DNA of 33,197 nt. Source: Blakeslea trispora (Eukaryota > Mucoromycota > Mucoromycetes > Mucorales > Choanephoraceae). The stretch is taken from assembly GCA_025331445.1 (NCBI GenBank), contig JAIWNE010000206.1:1-33197 (forward strand). The letters are read 5' to 3'. Shown in pieces: positions 18,393 through 27,930 of the stretch. Position numbers and translations under genes: made by a program. A model generated the notes under the pieces. It was not told the DNA's origin and made no database searches. It saw nothing but the letters and a program-made list of their open reading frames with translations. Each line of letters starts with the position of its first letter. Position 1 is the stretch's first letter.

Positions 18393-20990
18393 CTTACAAA
18401 GCCCATGAGAAAGTGACGCTCTTTAGCAGTTTTGTTTACTTGGCTTTAGTTAATGAGGTGATGTAATGATAACCAATGATAGGCCTTGTACTCCTTCCTA
18501 CCACATCTCTCTCTCTTTTACTCTCTATAATTTTCTCTCACATTCATTTCCATTTTTGTGTTTAAAACAGTTTACAAGGTTGCACACATTGCAATATTTA
18601 GACATAGTCAAGAAAAAAGAGGGGGAAAAGGAGACCATCTTGTTTATTACGAAAGGACAAGACTTGTGTGTTTTTCTGTCAGTATTGATACTTCTATAGA
18701 CTATATTGGTATGTATGTGAAGCTTAAAGAGAGCCCTATTTACTCATGTCATCAAAGGAATGAAAAAAGGCTAACATCAAAAGGAAAAACAAGGGAAATC
18801 AACCATGTTAAAAGGCCGCTCGGAAATGAATAAAAAAAGAAAGGACTTGTTTAGATGCGCATGATAGTTCGTTAGGTGTTTCTTGAAATCAGCATGAGAT
18901 AGCGAGTTTGTTGTGTCACTTGCTGAAACTACCCATGACACTTTTTTTATGCTGTGCAGTGCATTTAGTTTATAAAGAACAAAAGAAGGAAAAAAGCAAA
19001 AAAGAACCTGTATAAGCTTGAGTGACACTCTTCTGATTACAATTCTATCTGACAAAGACATGAACAGAACAGAACAAAACCTTGATTAACATGAAAAGAC
19101 GTCAAGAGTTGTGTACAAATAAGAAAATTTGGCTCCAAGAAAGAAAAAGAAAAGAAAAAAAGAGGGCGGCGCCATTTAGCATATCATGATATAAATGATA
19201 GAAATTACTCTGTAAAGCACTCGCTAAAGGCAACTATTTTGTTGTTCTTTTCGCATAATTCTGTTCTATAGCGTTAAGGTGTTCTTTCATTGCTTTACAG
19301 AAATAACAACATCCATCGTTTACCTGGATAGTGACTAGCAATTGGATGGTAACAATCAGCTCAGAAACGTATGTCACAAAGAGCTAAGAAATAAACGAAA
19401 TCTGGCAACATATTCAAATTCTCAAGGCACTCATAATAGGTTTGAAAAACGAAAGGTTTTGAAGGTATTAACATTATAATGAAGAAAGTAAAAAGTGCAG
19501 TAATTGACTTTTCGCTGATCGATGCTAACAAGTTTAAAATACTTACAGTGGGACAAAACTAATACAGCCCAAGTAAGACAGTAAACTACTCAAGAGACGA
19601 AAGGCGACAAACAATCAAGTAGAATGCAAGTTTACCTTTGTCACTTTTTACAGAAAGAAAAAGTCGGTTATGTTTATTCAAAAGTCAGTAATAAAAGCAT
19701 ATGCATTTAGCAATGATGGTATCAAGAATGATCATATAGTCTTTGTATCGAGTTTCTTTCTCTTTCTGTTTCAAACAAACAATTCTCATCAAGACCAATA
19801 GATAGGTCATGTAGCCTACTCTTACACTATTCTTTCTAGTGTAGCACTGTCGTAAAGTAAGCATGCATATAGATCTATACGCATTAGCAAGTGTTGTAGA
19901 TATCATCACGCTCTAATCTATAGTAGAAATTGATCCATTTTTGTACATCAGTCCTTTGTATCTTTCTTTTTCTTTTTCTCAGCCATCTGTCTATTGGTAT
20001 AACAAAAGTGTTTGCAGAATCAAGAGCTAGTTTACTTACAGACATACATCATCACAGTGATGACTGACTAGCCGCATCACTCATTCAAAAAAAGCGCAAC
20101 GAGCGTGGTCAGTATTAGATACATATAATCTACATAACCAAGCAAATAATGACACACACAAGCGAGTAGATTAAAACTATAGTCTGAGCTGTTGAGCAGT
20201 AAAGTAATGGACGGTACAGAGTACTTGTTGATCTAGAGTAGATTATCAACAACAAGCTAAGTCATGCAAAGAGATGTATCTGAGGTGCACACAAAATAAG
20301 ACCCATTAGATGAGCTTCGTACTAGCTATTGATACTGGCGATCTCACTTCCAGTTCGTTTTTGTGAATCAACAATGTTGTGGCATACCACATAGCAATAG
20401 TTACCCTCATCCAAGCTCACTATGCTCGCTGCATCACCAGAGCAATCAAACATTGCAACTGATATGAGAAACAGACCTTTAGCAATTGTTTGTCTTTGAG
20501 GTTATGTATAGGATAGTTAGAACATCCTCAACAACCAGATAAAGACAATAAAACAAGACTTTAACGTTTTTTTTGCATCCAGAAAAAAAACGCCCTCACT
20601 CTAAAATCAGAATCACAAGCATCCCAAGTACTCGCATCAACAGACAAAGCAAGGTACAACATAACAACTTCTTTAATGGATCACACCACACTTTTATAGA
20701 CAATTGTTTACGATACAGCATATCAATAAAGAAAAAAGGAATACCAATCTACAATGATACCATCTCATCTCTGAAAGTCAAACAAGCCATAGATACGTAA
20801 TCAAACAAATAAATCCTTAGACATAAAAGAAAAAGAAAACGTCGCTACACAATGCTTGAGTCCAGATCTTCAGTTGAGGGCATTTCTATTTGAACAAGAT
20901 CTCTCTTCTTTTTCTCTCTTTCTCGGCTCCTGAATAAAACAAACTCTCCAGACACCAACTCTTTCGATCAAATGTTATCGCCCATCACTA
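18393..20990. other. Intergenic region, no confident gene
   Basis: ORFs of 60-97 codons occur on both strands (for example 18777-19061 minus and 20573-20800 plus), without recognised motifs, intron support or promoter-like upstream sequence. A TACAGTGGGACAAAAC word at 19547-19562 resembles a mariner-type element end, but no partner was seen. Confidence 0.4.
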
Positions 20991-20995
20991 GTCCT

Positions 20996-21093
20996 TCTTT
21001 CTTTGTTTCTTTGTTTCTTTGTTTCTTTGTTTCTTTGTTTCTTTGTTTCTTTGTTTCTTTGTTTCTTTGTTTCTTTGTTTCTTTGTTTCTTTG
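20996..21093. repeat. 8-bp tandem repeat TTTCTTTG
   Basis: About twelve near-perfect copies of TTTCTTTG. The strand asymmetry is total (pyrimidine plus G on the plus strand). Confidence 0.93.
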
Positions 21094-21553
21094 CAAATGA
21101 CTCAAAGGATGTCTGCATCTACTGTTTGCTTTGTGTTTAGTGGATAAACTGCCAAACAGTCCTTTACAACCGAACGAAACATATACCGTATTTTTGCTTC
21201 AGATGAACAATCATCCTCTTATACCCTCATATCGTCTCGTCCTTGTCGCAAGCTGTACGATGCTCAGACAGCCCTTTGTCGCTTTCATCAGTGCCTATGG
21301 CCACGAGACTGCATCCATCACACTCACTGAGGCTGTAATTACGTGATGACCAATGCTGAATAGACTAGTTAGACAGACTGATAAGCAGACAAACTGATAA
21401 ACAGACAGACAGACACCTACTGAGCTGATACAGGCATTCTCTCAACCATCCTCTCAACCATTACACCTATCATTCTTACTTTCTTACTCTGCCTTCATCT
21501 TTTCTCGGGCAATCTTGAACCAATCCTCTGTTTTGTAACTCGACATTCCGTTT

Positions 21554-21655
21554 GTCTGTTTGTCTGTCTGGCTGTCTGGCTGTCTGGCTGTCTGGCTGTC
21601 TGGCTGTCTGGCTGTCTGGCTGTCTGGCTGTCTGGCTGTCTGGCTGTCTGGCTGT
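21554..21655. repeat. 8-bp tandem repeat GGCTGTCT
   Basis: About ten copies of GGCTGTCT, preceded by related TTTGTCTG units. The two apparent ORFs across it (QPDSQTAR and SGCLAVWL repeats) are by-products of a repeat unit not divisible by three. Confidence 0.95.
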
Positions 21656-21677
21656 ATGTCTATCACAAATTACAACT

Positions 21678-22126
21678 TCAACGTCTTTTTTTTTCCCTCT
21701 CTAACATCTCTAGACCTCCATACAGAATTCTATTTTGCAGGCTGAAACTATTTGTCTTAAGGGCTGAAAGAAAGAACGAGCAAAAGAACGAAAGAGAGAA
21801 CAAATGATAGAACAAAAGGAACCGCAGAATAGATTGCAACCAAAACTCGCATGAATCATCAACAACAACAAAAAAAGGTACACTAAAAAATAAAGTGCAT
21901 GCGCATGCCTTTATTTTAAACAACAATCTAAAAGATAAACTAGCAAGTGTAAGTGTAAGTGTGAGCATAAGCGCTATAAACCCCAAAGCAAACAAAAACA
22001 AATAAAGCTGGCGTCTATCCAGACTCTATCAACCTGTGTTTGCCAATGCAACTTACCTTTTCTTTCTCTTTTTTTGCAATGATCAGCTGCTCTACGCGTC
22101 TTTTGTTTTGTGCCTGAGTAAAGCAT
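21678..22126 (-). CDS. Possible two-exon gene, small basic protein
   Basis: Candidate exon 1 is 22057-22126 (ATG complement at 22124-22126), reading MLYSGTKQKTRRAADHCKKR and ending at a GTAAGT donor. A CAG acceptor at 21764-21766 leads into ALKTNSFSLQNRILYGGLEM and LEREKKRR, with a stop at 21678-21680. The two parts join in frame, giving about 51 residues, very basic and possibly coiled. Against it: the 290-bp intron is long for such a genome, and exon 1 has another open frame (CFTQAQNKRRVEQLIIAKKE) with its own acceptor-like TGTGTAG just before, which would suit an internal exon of a larger gene extending towards 22500. Function unknown. Confidence 0.22.
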
Positions 22127-22222
22127 CTACACAAAAGAGAACCTCGGTGTCGAACAAGAACTGTAGAAGCAGCACTTATTAACAGTCAATAGTCATCTTC
22201 GGCATCAACAAGAAATAATATG

Positions 22223-22289
22223 AATAATGAGGAATAATGAGGAATAATGAGGAATAATGAGGAATAATGAGGAATAATGAGGAATAATA
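22223..22289. repeat. 10-bp tandem repeat AATAATGAGG
   Basis: Six to seven copies of AATAATGAGG. The minus-strand ORF of IPHYSSLFL units across it is a product of the repeat. Confidence 0.95.
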
Positions 22290-23120
22290 AAAAAAAAGTA
22301 AAATGAACAAAAAAAAAATTACCTAGGAAAAATAAACATCCGAACAGTTCAATGTCAGCATTCCCGTTCCGGCTGATTTTTTTGTAGCACCTCACAATAG
22401 ATTTTAGACTCATTTTTGGTTTGTCATACCCATCTTGTGTTGCATTTGTTCCTAATTTATCAGTTGCACAACACTTTGAGGTGCTGTTGGCTCTCAACTT
22501 GGTGCAGCGTAACATCCAATGAATTGCGAGAACTCCGAGTACTTTCCCAAATGGAGCTGATTGGCGGAGGAATGAGAAGGCTTGCGTTCATTGTGGTATT
22601 TTTATTTTTAATTTCGTTGTTCTTATTTTTTCTTTTTGCTTGTTGGCCTTAGATCCAAAGGTGCTCAACACAGCTTTTGCTTCAACGCGCTTTCACTGAC
22701 TTTTCAGTTCGACCGCCAGTTTTATTCAGAACACTCGACTAAGTTTCCGTATCTGGCTTGAGCTGCCATCACTTGGTTGATTCTGAAAAAATCAACACAA
22801 ACAACAGAAAAAGATGGAAAAAACAAAAGATCGAAAGATTGAAAGGTTGAAAGAGACCCAACCGAACGTGATGGCAGAGACAACAAGCCAAGACAGTATT
22901 CCTCTGTCTTGTTCCCCTTCAGCCGTAGTGATTGCTCTAGATTTCTATTTTCTCAACGCATTTCCAGCTTTTTTTCCGTCTATGTTTTTGTTTCTCTTTA
23001 TCATTCTATCTCTTTGACGATGTATAAACTATATACCAGACACGCCTCTTCTGGTCATTAACGATTCAGTCATATGGGTGCAACTGAATAAGGACGACCA
23101 GGTAGTAGCTACAATACCAA
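22290..23120. other. Region with only weak ORFs
   Basis: Contains ORFs at 22416-22652 and 22814-23017 (plus) and the 5' half of 22186-22515 (minus). The last could be an upstream exon of the candidate gene at 21678-22126 (GTATGA donor-like site after ATGG near 22429), but no consistent gene model emerged. Confidence 0.3.
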
Positions 23121-23121
23121 C

Positions 23122-23173
23122 ACCATCACCATCACCATCACTGTCACCATCACTGTCACCATCATTATCATCG
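23122..23173. repeat. (CACCAT)/(CACTGTCACCAT) microsatellite
   Basis: Imperfect hexamer array CACCAT with CACTGT variants, ending in CATTATCATC. Confidence 0.85.
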
Positions 23174-23174
23174 C

Positions 23175-23717
23175 TCAAGAAAAAGCACCTGTATTGTGGA
23201 TCTCGTTGATGCTGATTGCGCACTCGAACGCCATCAGCCATGATATGTTGTTAGTGTCACTGATCATAAGTCTGAAGGTATCTGTTCTTGACAATAGGCT
23301 GTCATAGACACTGAGATCGCAATGGGTCGCTCTTCGTTTTCGTTTCATCTTCTTATCTATAGTGGAAACAAACGAGCCAGGTATTTTGTACGATGCAGCA
23401 AGAGTGAGCAGTTCATATGTTAGGAGCCAAGCAATGCTAGCATTGCAAACAGTGAGTGACATGTATGATGGCTCGACTCTATCTGTGAAAGTTGGCGATA
23501 AGAAATCAGCTTTGGTCATTGGAACAGGCGGTATACAATCAGATGGTCTGATGGTTTGATGGTTTGATGGTTTGACGGATGACAAGGATGAAGATGTAGA
23601 ATAGCAGAGGGCAGAGAAGAACAAGCAACTAGGAGTCGGATCTACTATAAGCCAAGCGAAAAGCCACCACAACATCAAAGGACTGAGAAGAATCAAAGAA
23701 CACAGACAACGAAACAA
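23175..23717 (-). CDS. Unassigned 180-codon ORF, strand uncertain
   Basis: The minus strand is open for 180 codons, starting MFRCLCSLILLSPLMLWWLF, which could act as a signal anchor, and ending INEIHNTGAFS. No family was recognised. The opposite strand has an equally protein-like 66-codon stretch (23362-23559; ETNEPGILYDAARVSSSYVR then SQAMLALQTVSDMYDGSTLS), preceded by a TCTATAG acceptor-like site, so the real coding strand may be plus with this as an internal exon. Only one of the two can be right; neither has supporting motifs. Confidence 0.22.
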   Translation of the reverse strand: MFRCLCSLILLSPLMLWWLFAWLIVDPTPSCLFFSALCYSTSSSLSSVKPSNHQTIRPSDCIPPVPMTKADFLSPTFTDRVEPSYMSLTVCNASIAWLLTYELLTLAASYKIPGSFVSTIDKKMKRKRRATHCDLSVYDSLLSRTDTFRLMISDTNNISWLMAFECAISINEIHNTGAFS

Positions 23718-23963
23718 AGCAAAAAGTGAGAGCAGAGTAGAGCAAGGTAGAGCAGAGTAAAGCAGAAAAGAAAAGAAATGAACACGAGTAGATTACACAA
23801 GTACATAGCTAGAATGGATCGAAGGGTTGTAAAGCTAATCCGATCAGACTGGATCTTCTGCAACAAGATAGACACAGTACTCAGGCTGAGTCTAGTTTAC
23901 CACCTTCTGTATTCTTATCTGGATTCAGGATAACTCTTTGAGTTATATCCAAGTATGTATGAA

Positions 23964-23971
23964 TGTGTGTG

Positions 23972-24019
<48 letters not shown>
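23964..24019. repeat. (GT)n microsatellite
   Basis: Fifty-six nucleotides of GT dinucleotide with a single GC interruption near 23978. The HTHTHT stretch of the minus-strand ORF here is an artefact. Confidence 0.95.
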
Positions 24020-24020
<1 letters not shown>

Positions 24021-24530
24021 TTGAGAATGTCGATGCTGATACAACCTTGTATGGTTCTGATTGAATACATTTGCGAGTAAGAGACGTCTCTGAAGAACTC
24101 AGGTAGTCAATGAATAAGATCAGGAAAAGAAAGTATGGAAAGGCGAGAGATGATCTATAGCAAACGGAAAGGACACAAAAGAAATAAAAAAAAACCCTAG
24201 AACCAAAAATCGAAAAGCTCATTTGCTTGTTTGCTTGTTTGCTGAGCTATATTGTGAGTTGCTATCAAAGTTAACTCAGCCAAAGTGCTGAAAAGAATTG
24301 TCCCAAAAGCATAAAAAAGCTATTCTCAGACACTAGTAAAGTTTGCCGAGACAACTGTAGTTCATGCCGACAAACATCTTTTTGACAGGCTGGCTCCTCT
24401 TGAATGAAGGTGACACAAGGCGAATCCTAGCTAATCCAGTCTTTTATTTCTCCTTCTTCTTTTCTTTTTTCTCTTCCTCTTCTCTTCTCTTCTCTCCTGA
24501 GGCATTTGCAAAGTGGCAAGCAATAAAATA

Positions 24531-24806
24531 ATGGCATCATGTAGTCGCCTTTCTTCAGTCAACTTTGTTCACATTTTGGGAATAGCTTTGCTTGCTTTCT
24601 TGATGACAGCTGTAGCTATGACGGGCTACCATCTTCTTTTTTTTCTACTGAGCATCTCAAGTCCTTTCAGTGCTTTTGCTGTCTATCGTGTATCTTTTGT
24701 TGTTAGCTCTTTACTTGTCTGCCTTTTCTACATCCTCTCTACATCTCTGTCTTTCATGCCATTCTATTTCTCCATGCTATCTAATGCTAGAAACAAATCA
24801 TACTAG
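24531..24806 (+). CDS. Possible small multi-pass membrane protein
   Basis: 91 codons from ATG 24531 to the stop at 24804-24806. Hydrophobic segments at about residues 14-32 (VHILGIALLAFLMTAVAMTG), 35-50 and 55-80 would span the membrane two or three times. A strong CT-rich tract precedes it (24449-24496), as in many fungal leaders. No family recognised; pyrimidine-rich DNA gives hydrophobic ORFs by chance, so support is weak. Confidence 0.25.
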   Translation: MASCSRLSSVNFVHILGIALLAFLMTAVAMTGYHLLFFLLSISSPFSAFAVYRVSFVVSSLLVCLFYILSTSLSFMPFYFSMLSNARNKSY

Positions 24807-24873
24807 AACATACCATCCTTCAAATGAGAAGCAAAAGACTTGTGAGGCCTGAGATAGAAGAAGATAAAAAGTA

Positions 24874-25149
24874 CAGTGGGGTTACAAAAAATAAGATAAA
24901 ATATTAATTTTCCTTCCCCCAAAGGTGGGCTCCACCAGATATTACTTGACAACTAATTCAATTCTTTATATGTTTTTAAACCAATGCAAAGTCTAAAATT
25001 AAATCCAAGCAATTTCTGATGAATACTTGGGCATTTCAAGACATTTGGTAATAGTTTAATTGTGCTTGGTAGGTCGAAACCAATGATGATGGTAATTTGG
25101 ATTTTGGAAGGAAAATCAAAATTTTATTTTATTTTTTGCAACCTCGCTA
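24874..25149. mobile_element. Mariner/Tc1-type MITE
   Basis: 276 bp with inverted ends of about 45 bp: CAGTGGGGTTACAAAAAATA on the left against TAGCGAGGTTGCAAAAAATA read inward from the right, continuing to TTTTCCTTCC on both sides. It is flanked by TA at 24872-24873 and 25150-25151. There is no coding capacity. The left terminus resembles that of the Tc1 element at 2737 (CAGTGGGCTAACAAAAAA), so a related transposase may have moved it. It sits exactly at the edge of the right copy of the long inverted repeat. Confidence 0.88.
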
Positions 25150-25334
25150 TACTTGCAATAAAAGGCATCGTATTTAGTTAGTAACTAATCTCACTCTTTT
25201 ATAGATTGTAGCCTTTGTCCTCAAACAGGATCGTCTTGTTTAACTATACCAAAGAACTCTTGTCAACTCAGATCTATAAAACTAATCTAGAACACGCGCT
25301 ATCTTTATGGTAAAAAAACTTAAAGACCACGAAA

Positions 25335-25339
25335 CGTAG
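25335..25339. repeat. LTR target-site duplication, left
   Basis: CGTAG, repeated at 25773-25777 on the other side of the LTR and present once (as CTACG) at 412-416. Confidence 0.9.
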
Positions 25340-25772
25340 TGTCGTGTTTGGCTTGTCTGAACATGAATTCCTTAAGAATTGAAGTCTATATTTGTATATA
25401 AAGATCTACATCATAATTGGATTAAGTAATCCTATCAACGTTATGTCAGTCTAGAATGATTTCATTAGCAAGTGCTATGAATCTGGACTAAAGAAGATGA
25501 TAAGCAATAAGTCTTGCTAAAGAAAGTAAAATGTCAATATGTCATTAAAGGTGACACAAACTAGTCTATGACACTGTTCTCTCGAATATCCAGATTTAGT
25601 AAAGAGTAAAGACTAAAGGAAGTCAAAGACGTAATAGCAATAGTAGATAGCAATTGGTATAAATACTCTCATTTATTTTGTTCATAATAAAGACATACGT
25701 AAAACAGTCTCAAACTATTTACTATACTTGTCCCCTCTATTTTTATATATTTCAATTTACCTAAATATCACA
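25340..25772. mobile_element. Solo LTR of a retrotransposon
   Basis: 433 bp beginning TGTCGTGTTTGG and ending AATATCACA (TG...CA), flanked by the 5-bp duplication CGTAG at 25335-25339 and 25773-25777. The homologous uninterrupted site (CTACG, 412-416) is present once in the left repeat copy, a direct empty-site control. Inside are a TATA box (TATAAATA, 25658-25665) and AATAAA (25686-25691), in the order expected of a plus-oriented LTR promoter and polyadenylation signal. No internal retrotransposon region remains, so recombination between two LTRs removed it. Copia or Gypsy origin cannot be told. Confidence 0.92.
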
Positions 25773-26188
25773 CGTAGCTCAAGACCTATTATGCATCATC
25801 GCAAAGGTTTCGAAATATAAATTAGACCCTGACATTGTCCTTCTATCGGATCATCAAGCATCCGACGACACAAGCACTATGTCAAACGTATCAAAGTTCA
25901 GATTGATATCAATAAAACAGAGAGGTGGTTTGTAACATGTTTGTCAATTCTCAGTTAAACTTAGTGGCATTTTCAGTAGCTTATTTGGGTGCAATAGGTA
26001 GAAGTTAGGTATCACCTGTACGCGACCATAAGTTACTTTCCAATGATTTGATCCAGGTATACAAATGTAAAAGAAGTAGAATACAATCATGCTTTGTGTC
26101 TAAGCAATGTATCTTACTATGCATACACTACGTAAAAACTAACAGGCAATTAAATTAGAAAAAATTTAAATTAAGTGACATTACGCGG

Positions 26189-26388
26189 GGGTTGAAAACA
26201 AACATCAACATTGTTCCGACTTAAATCCTCTGGTAATTCTACCTTTCATTATGTCAAGCTTAAAAGAAACAAAACTTAGAACTAACAGCACTCTTACTTC
26301 AAACAAACCAAACAACATCAGTCATCTCATTTGTTATTAAAAAGGGGAGAATATTAGGCGCAGTGCGGACTCTGAAATCGAATTTTTT
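26189..26388. other. Junction between inverted repeat and tandem array
   Basis: 200 bp without recognised features. Comparing the unit edges places the array start at about 26389, since the bases before it do not match those before the second and third units. Confidence 0.5.
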
Positions 26389-26946
26389 GAAACCCCGACG
26401 ATGGTACAAGCACTATGAGCGGGCGGGGGGGGGATGTTTATTTTTCTTTCTCTCACTGTGTTGATGCGGTATGGAGGAAAGGGCTCAAAACACGTTTAAA
26501 AAAAAAATGGGTGTTCAATGTCCGCCCACGCTTGAGGGGGAAATTTCTCTTGTTTTTTTTTTTTTATAATTTTTTTTTTTCTCTCTCTCTGATTAGTAGA
26601 CATCAGGTAAAATAGACGTGTACACGCACATAGGTATAGGTTATAGATCCTTCATGGTGGTTACTGCTGGTGTATACCGAAGAAGAAAAGGAACTAGAAG
26701 AAGAAGAAACCGTTTGGCTAGGTGACTATCGCATATTCTTGACCATGTCTTTCCTTAAAAGCCGTTACACTAAGAGCCTTTCTCTCGTTCTGTAGTCCTC
26801 ATCTCTCAAGCGATGTTGCTCATCTTCAACATCAGGTACTCAGGACTGACAAAAATGCTGTTCTGGTATGCTCCGCTTATACTCTGGTCTACCGGTTTGG
26901 TGTTTACAAGCGATACGGCGCGTCTTTTGTTGCTCAGAAGAACTAG

Positions 26947-27007
26947 GTGACTATGTTACCTTACTTGACTTACGGATACTGACATACCCCTTATTTCTTT
27001 TATATAG
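26947..27007 (+). other. Intron-like module 1 of tandem unit
   Basis: GTGACT donor-like start, GGATACTGACAT (branch-like TACTGAC), pyrimidine run, TATATAG end; 61 bp. It is followed by CTATTCAAGACTTGG, the sequence that follows each module. Repeated at 29918-29978 and 32887-32947. Confidence 0.4.
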
Positions 27008-27453
27008 CTATTCAAGACTTGGTTTGCACTCTACTGGCTCTCTAGGTTACTATGATGCTTTGGTCTTTTGGTCGTATGGTCTTTTGGTTATACCGCTTTT
27101 TACTACGTGGTTTTTTTTTTTTTTTATGATTCTGGTTACCCTCATCTCTCGATCGCCATCTTGCTCATCTTCGAAATCAGGTTCTCAAGCACGACAAGAA
27201 TGCAAGTCTTGGTATGTAACCTATATTTTTGATCTTGTCTCCTTAAAAGCTGTTATACTAAGCACCTGGTTTACTAGTTCTGGTTATCTTTTTCTCTCAA
27301 ACGCGATTCCGCTCATCTTTGAAATCACTTTGGAATCACTTTGCAATCATGACAAAAATGCTGTTCCGGTATCTTTCGCTTATGCTCTGGTCCTTCTGGT
27401 TTGGTGCTTACAAGTGCTACGACGCGTCTATTGTTGTCCAGAAAAAAAATTAG

Positions 27454-27522
27454 GTGACTATACTATCTTTCTTGAAATCACAGACAATAACTTTTCTTTT
27501 TTTTTTTTTTTTTTTTTTGCAG
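27454..27522 (+). other. Intron-like module 2 of tandem unit
   Basis: GTGACTATAC start, a T run of about 20 and a GCAG end, followed by GTATTCAAGACTTGG; 69 bp. Both flanks (WCLQ-RRV-CC-E-LG before, IQDL after) match those of module 1. Repeated at 30424-30492. Confidence 0.4.
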
Positions 27523-27646
27523 GTATTCAAGACTTGGCTTATCCTCTATTGGCTTTCTGGCGTTCTGGGTTTCTGGCTTTCTGGTCTTTTGGTCTTTGGC
27601 TCTGATGCTTTTCGGTGACCTGGTGTTATGCTGTGCAGTGAATCGG

Positions 27647-27706
27647 GTAATCATGCTATCTTTCTGAATTACGGATACTAATAAGGCCTTTTTCTTTTCT
27701 TTGCAG
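27647..27706 (+). other. Intron-like module 3 of tandem unit
   Basis: GTAATC start, GAATTACGGATACTAAT (branch-like TACTAAT), pyrimidine tract, TTTGCAG end, followed by GTATTCAAGACATGG; 60 bp. It is the best match of the set to a fungal intron. Repeated at 30617-30676; the arms have the closest relative (7846-7899). Confidence 0.45.
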
Positions 27707-27751
27707 GTATTCAAGACATGGTCGCTTCTCTACCGGTCGAAATGTAAACCA

Positions 27752-27930
27752 GCATATATAGTGAACTAGCATCTATAGTGGACCAGCATCTATAGTGGAT
27801 CAGCATTGTTATGGACCAGCATCTATAGTGGATCAGCATCTATAGTGGACCAGCATCTATAGTGGACCAGCATCTATAGTGGATCAGCATTGTTATGGAT
27901 CAGCATTGTTATGGATCAGCATCATTGAGG
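27752..27930 (+). repeat. Iteron run in tandem unit 1
   Basis: Eleven consecutive 16-17-bp units of two types, GCATCTATAGTGGAYCA and GCATTGTTATGGAYCA, in an irregular order. A degenerate version lies at the same relative place in the palindrome arms. Repeated at 30722-30900. Confidence 0.9.

Larger units (their letters stand above)
25150..26188 (-). repeat. Long inverted repeat, right copy, interrupted by LTR
   Basis: Reverse complement of 1-603. 25773-26188 pairs with 1-416 without gaps and appears identical; 25150-25334 pairs with 417-603 at about 93%. The two pieces are separated by the solo LTR and one copy of its target duplication (25335-25772). Homology stops at the TA flanking the MITE. 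Confidence 0.93.

Noticed and set aside
19547..19580. Possible mariner-type left end TACAGTGGGACAAAAC
   Set aside because: No matching inverted end or second TA was found within a few kilobases.
21484..21745. ORFs encoding QPDSQTAR and SGCLAVWL repeats
   Set aside because: Produced by an 8-bp microsatellite open in several frames.
26868..27605. 245-codon ORF in tandem unit 1 with internal repeats
   Set aside because: The frame runs through poly-T tracts and the intron-like modules and is broken by one base in unit 2. Its internal peptide repeats follow from the DNA repeats.
27752..27930. CRISPR-like direct repeats
   Set aside because: Units of 16-17 bp are contiguous without unique spacers, the genome is eukaryotic and no cas-like gene is present.
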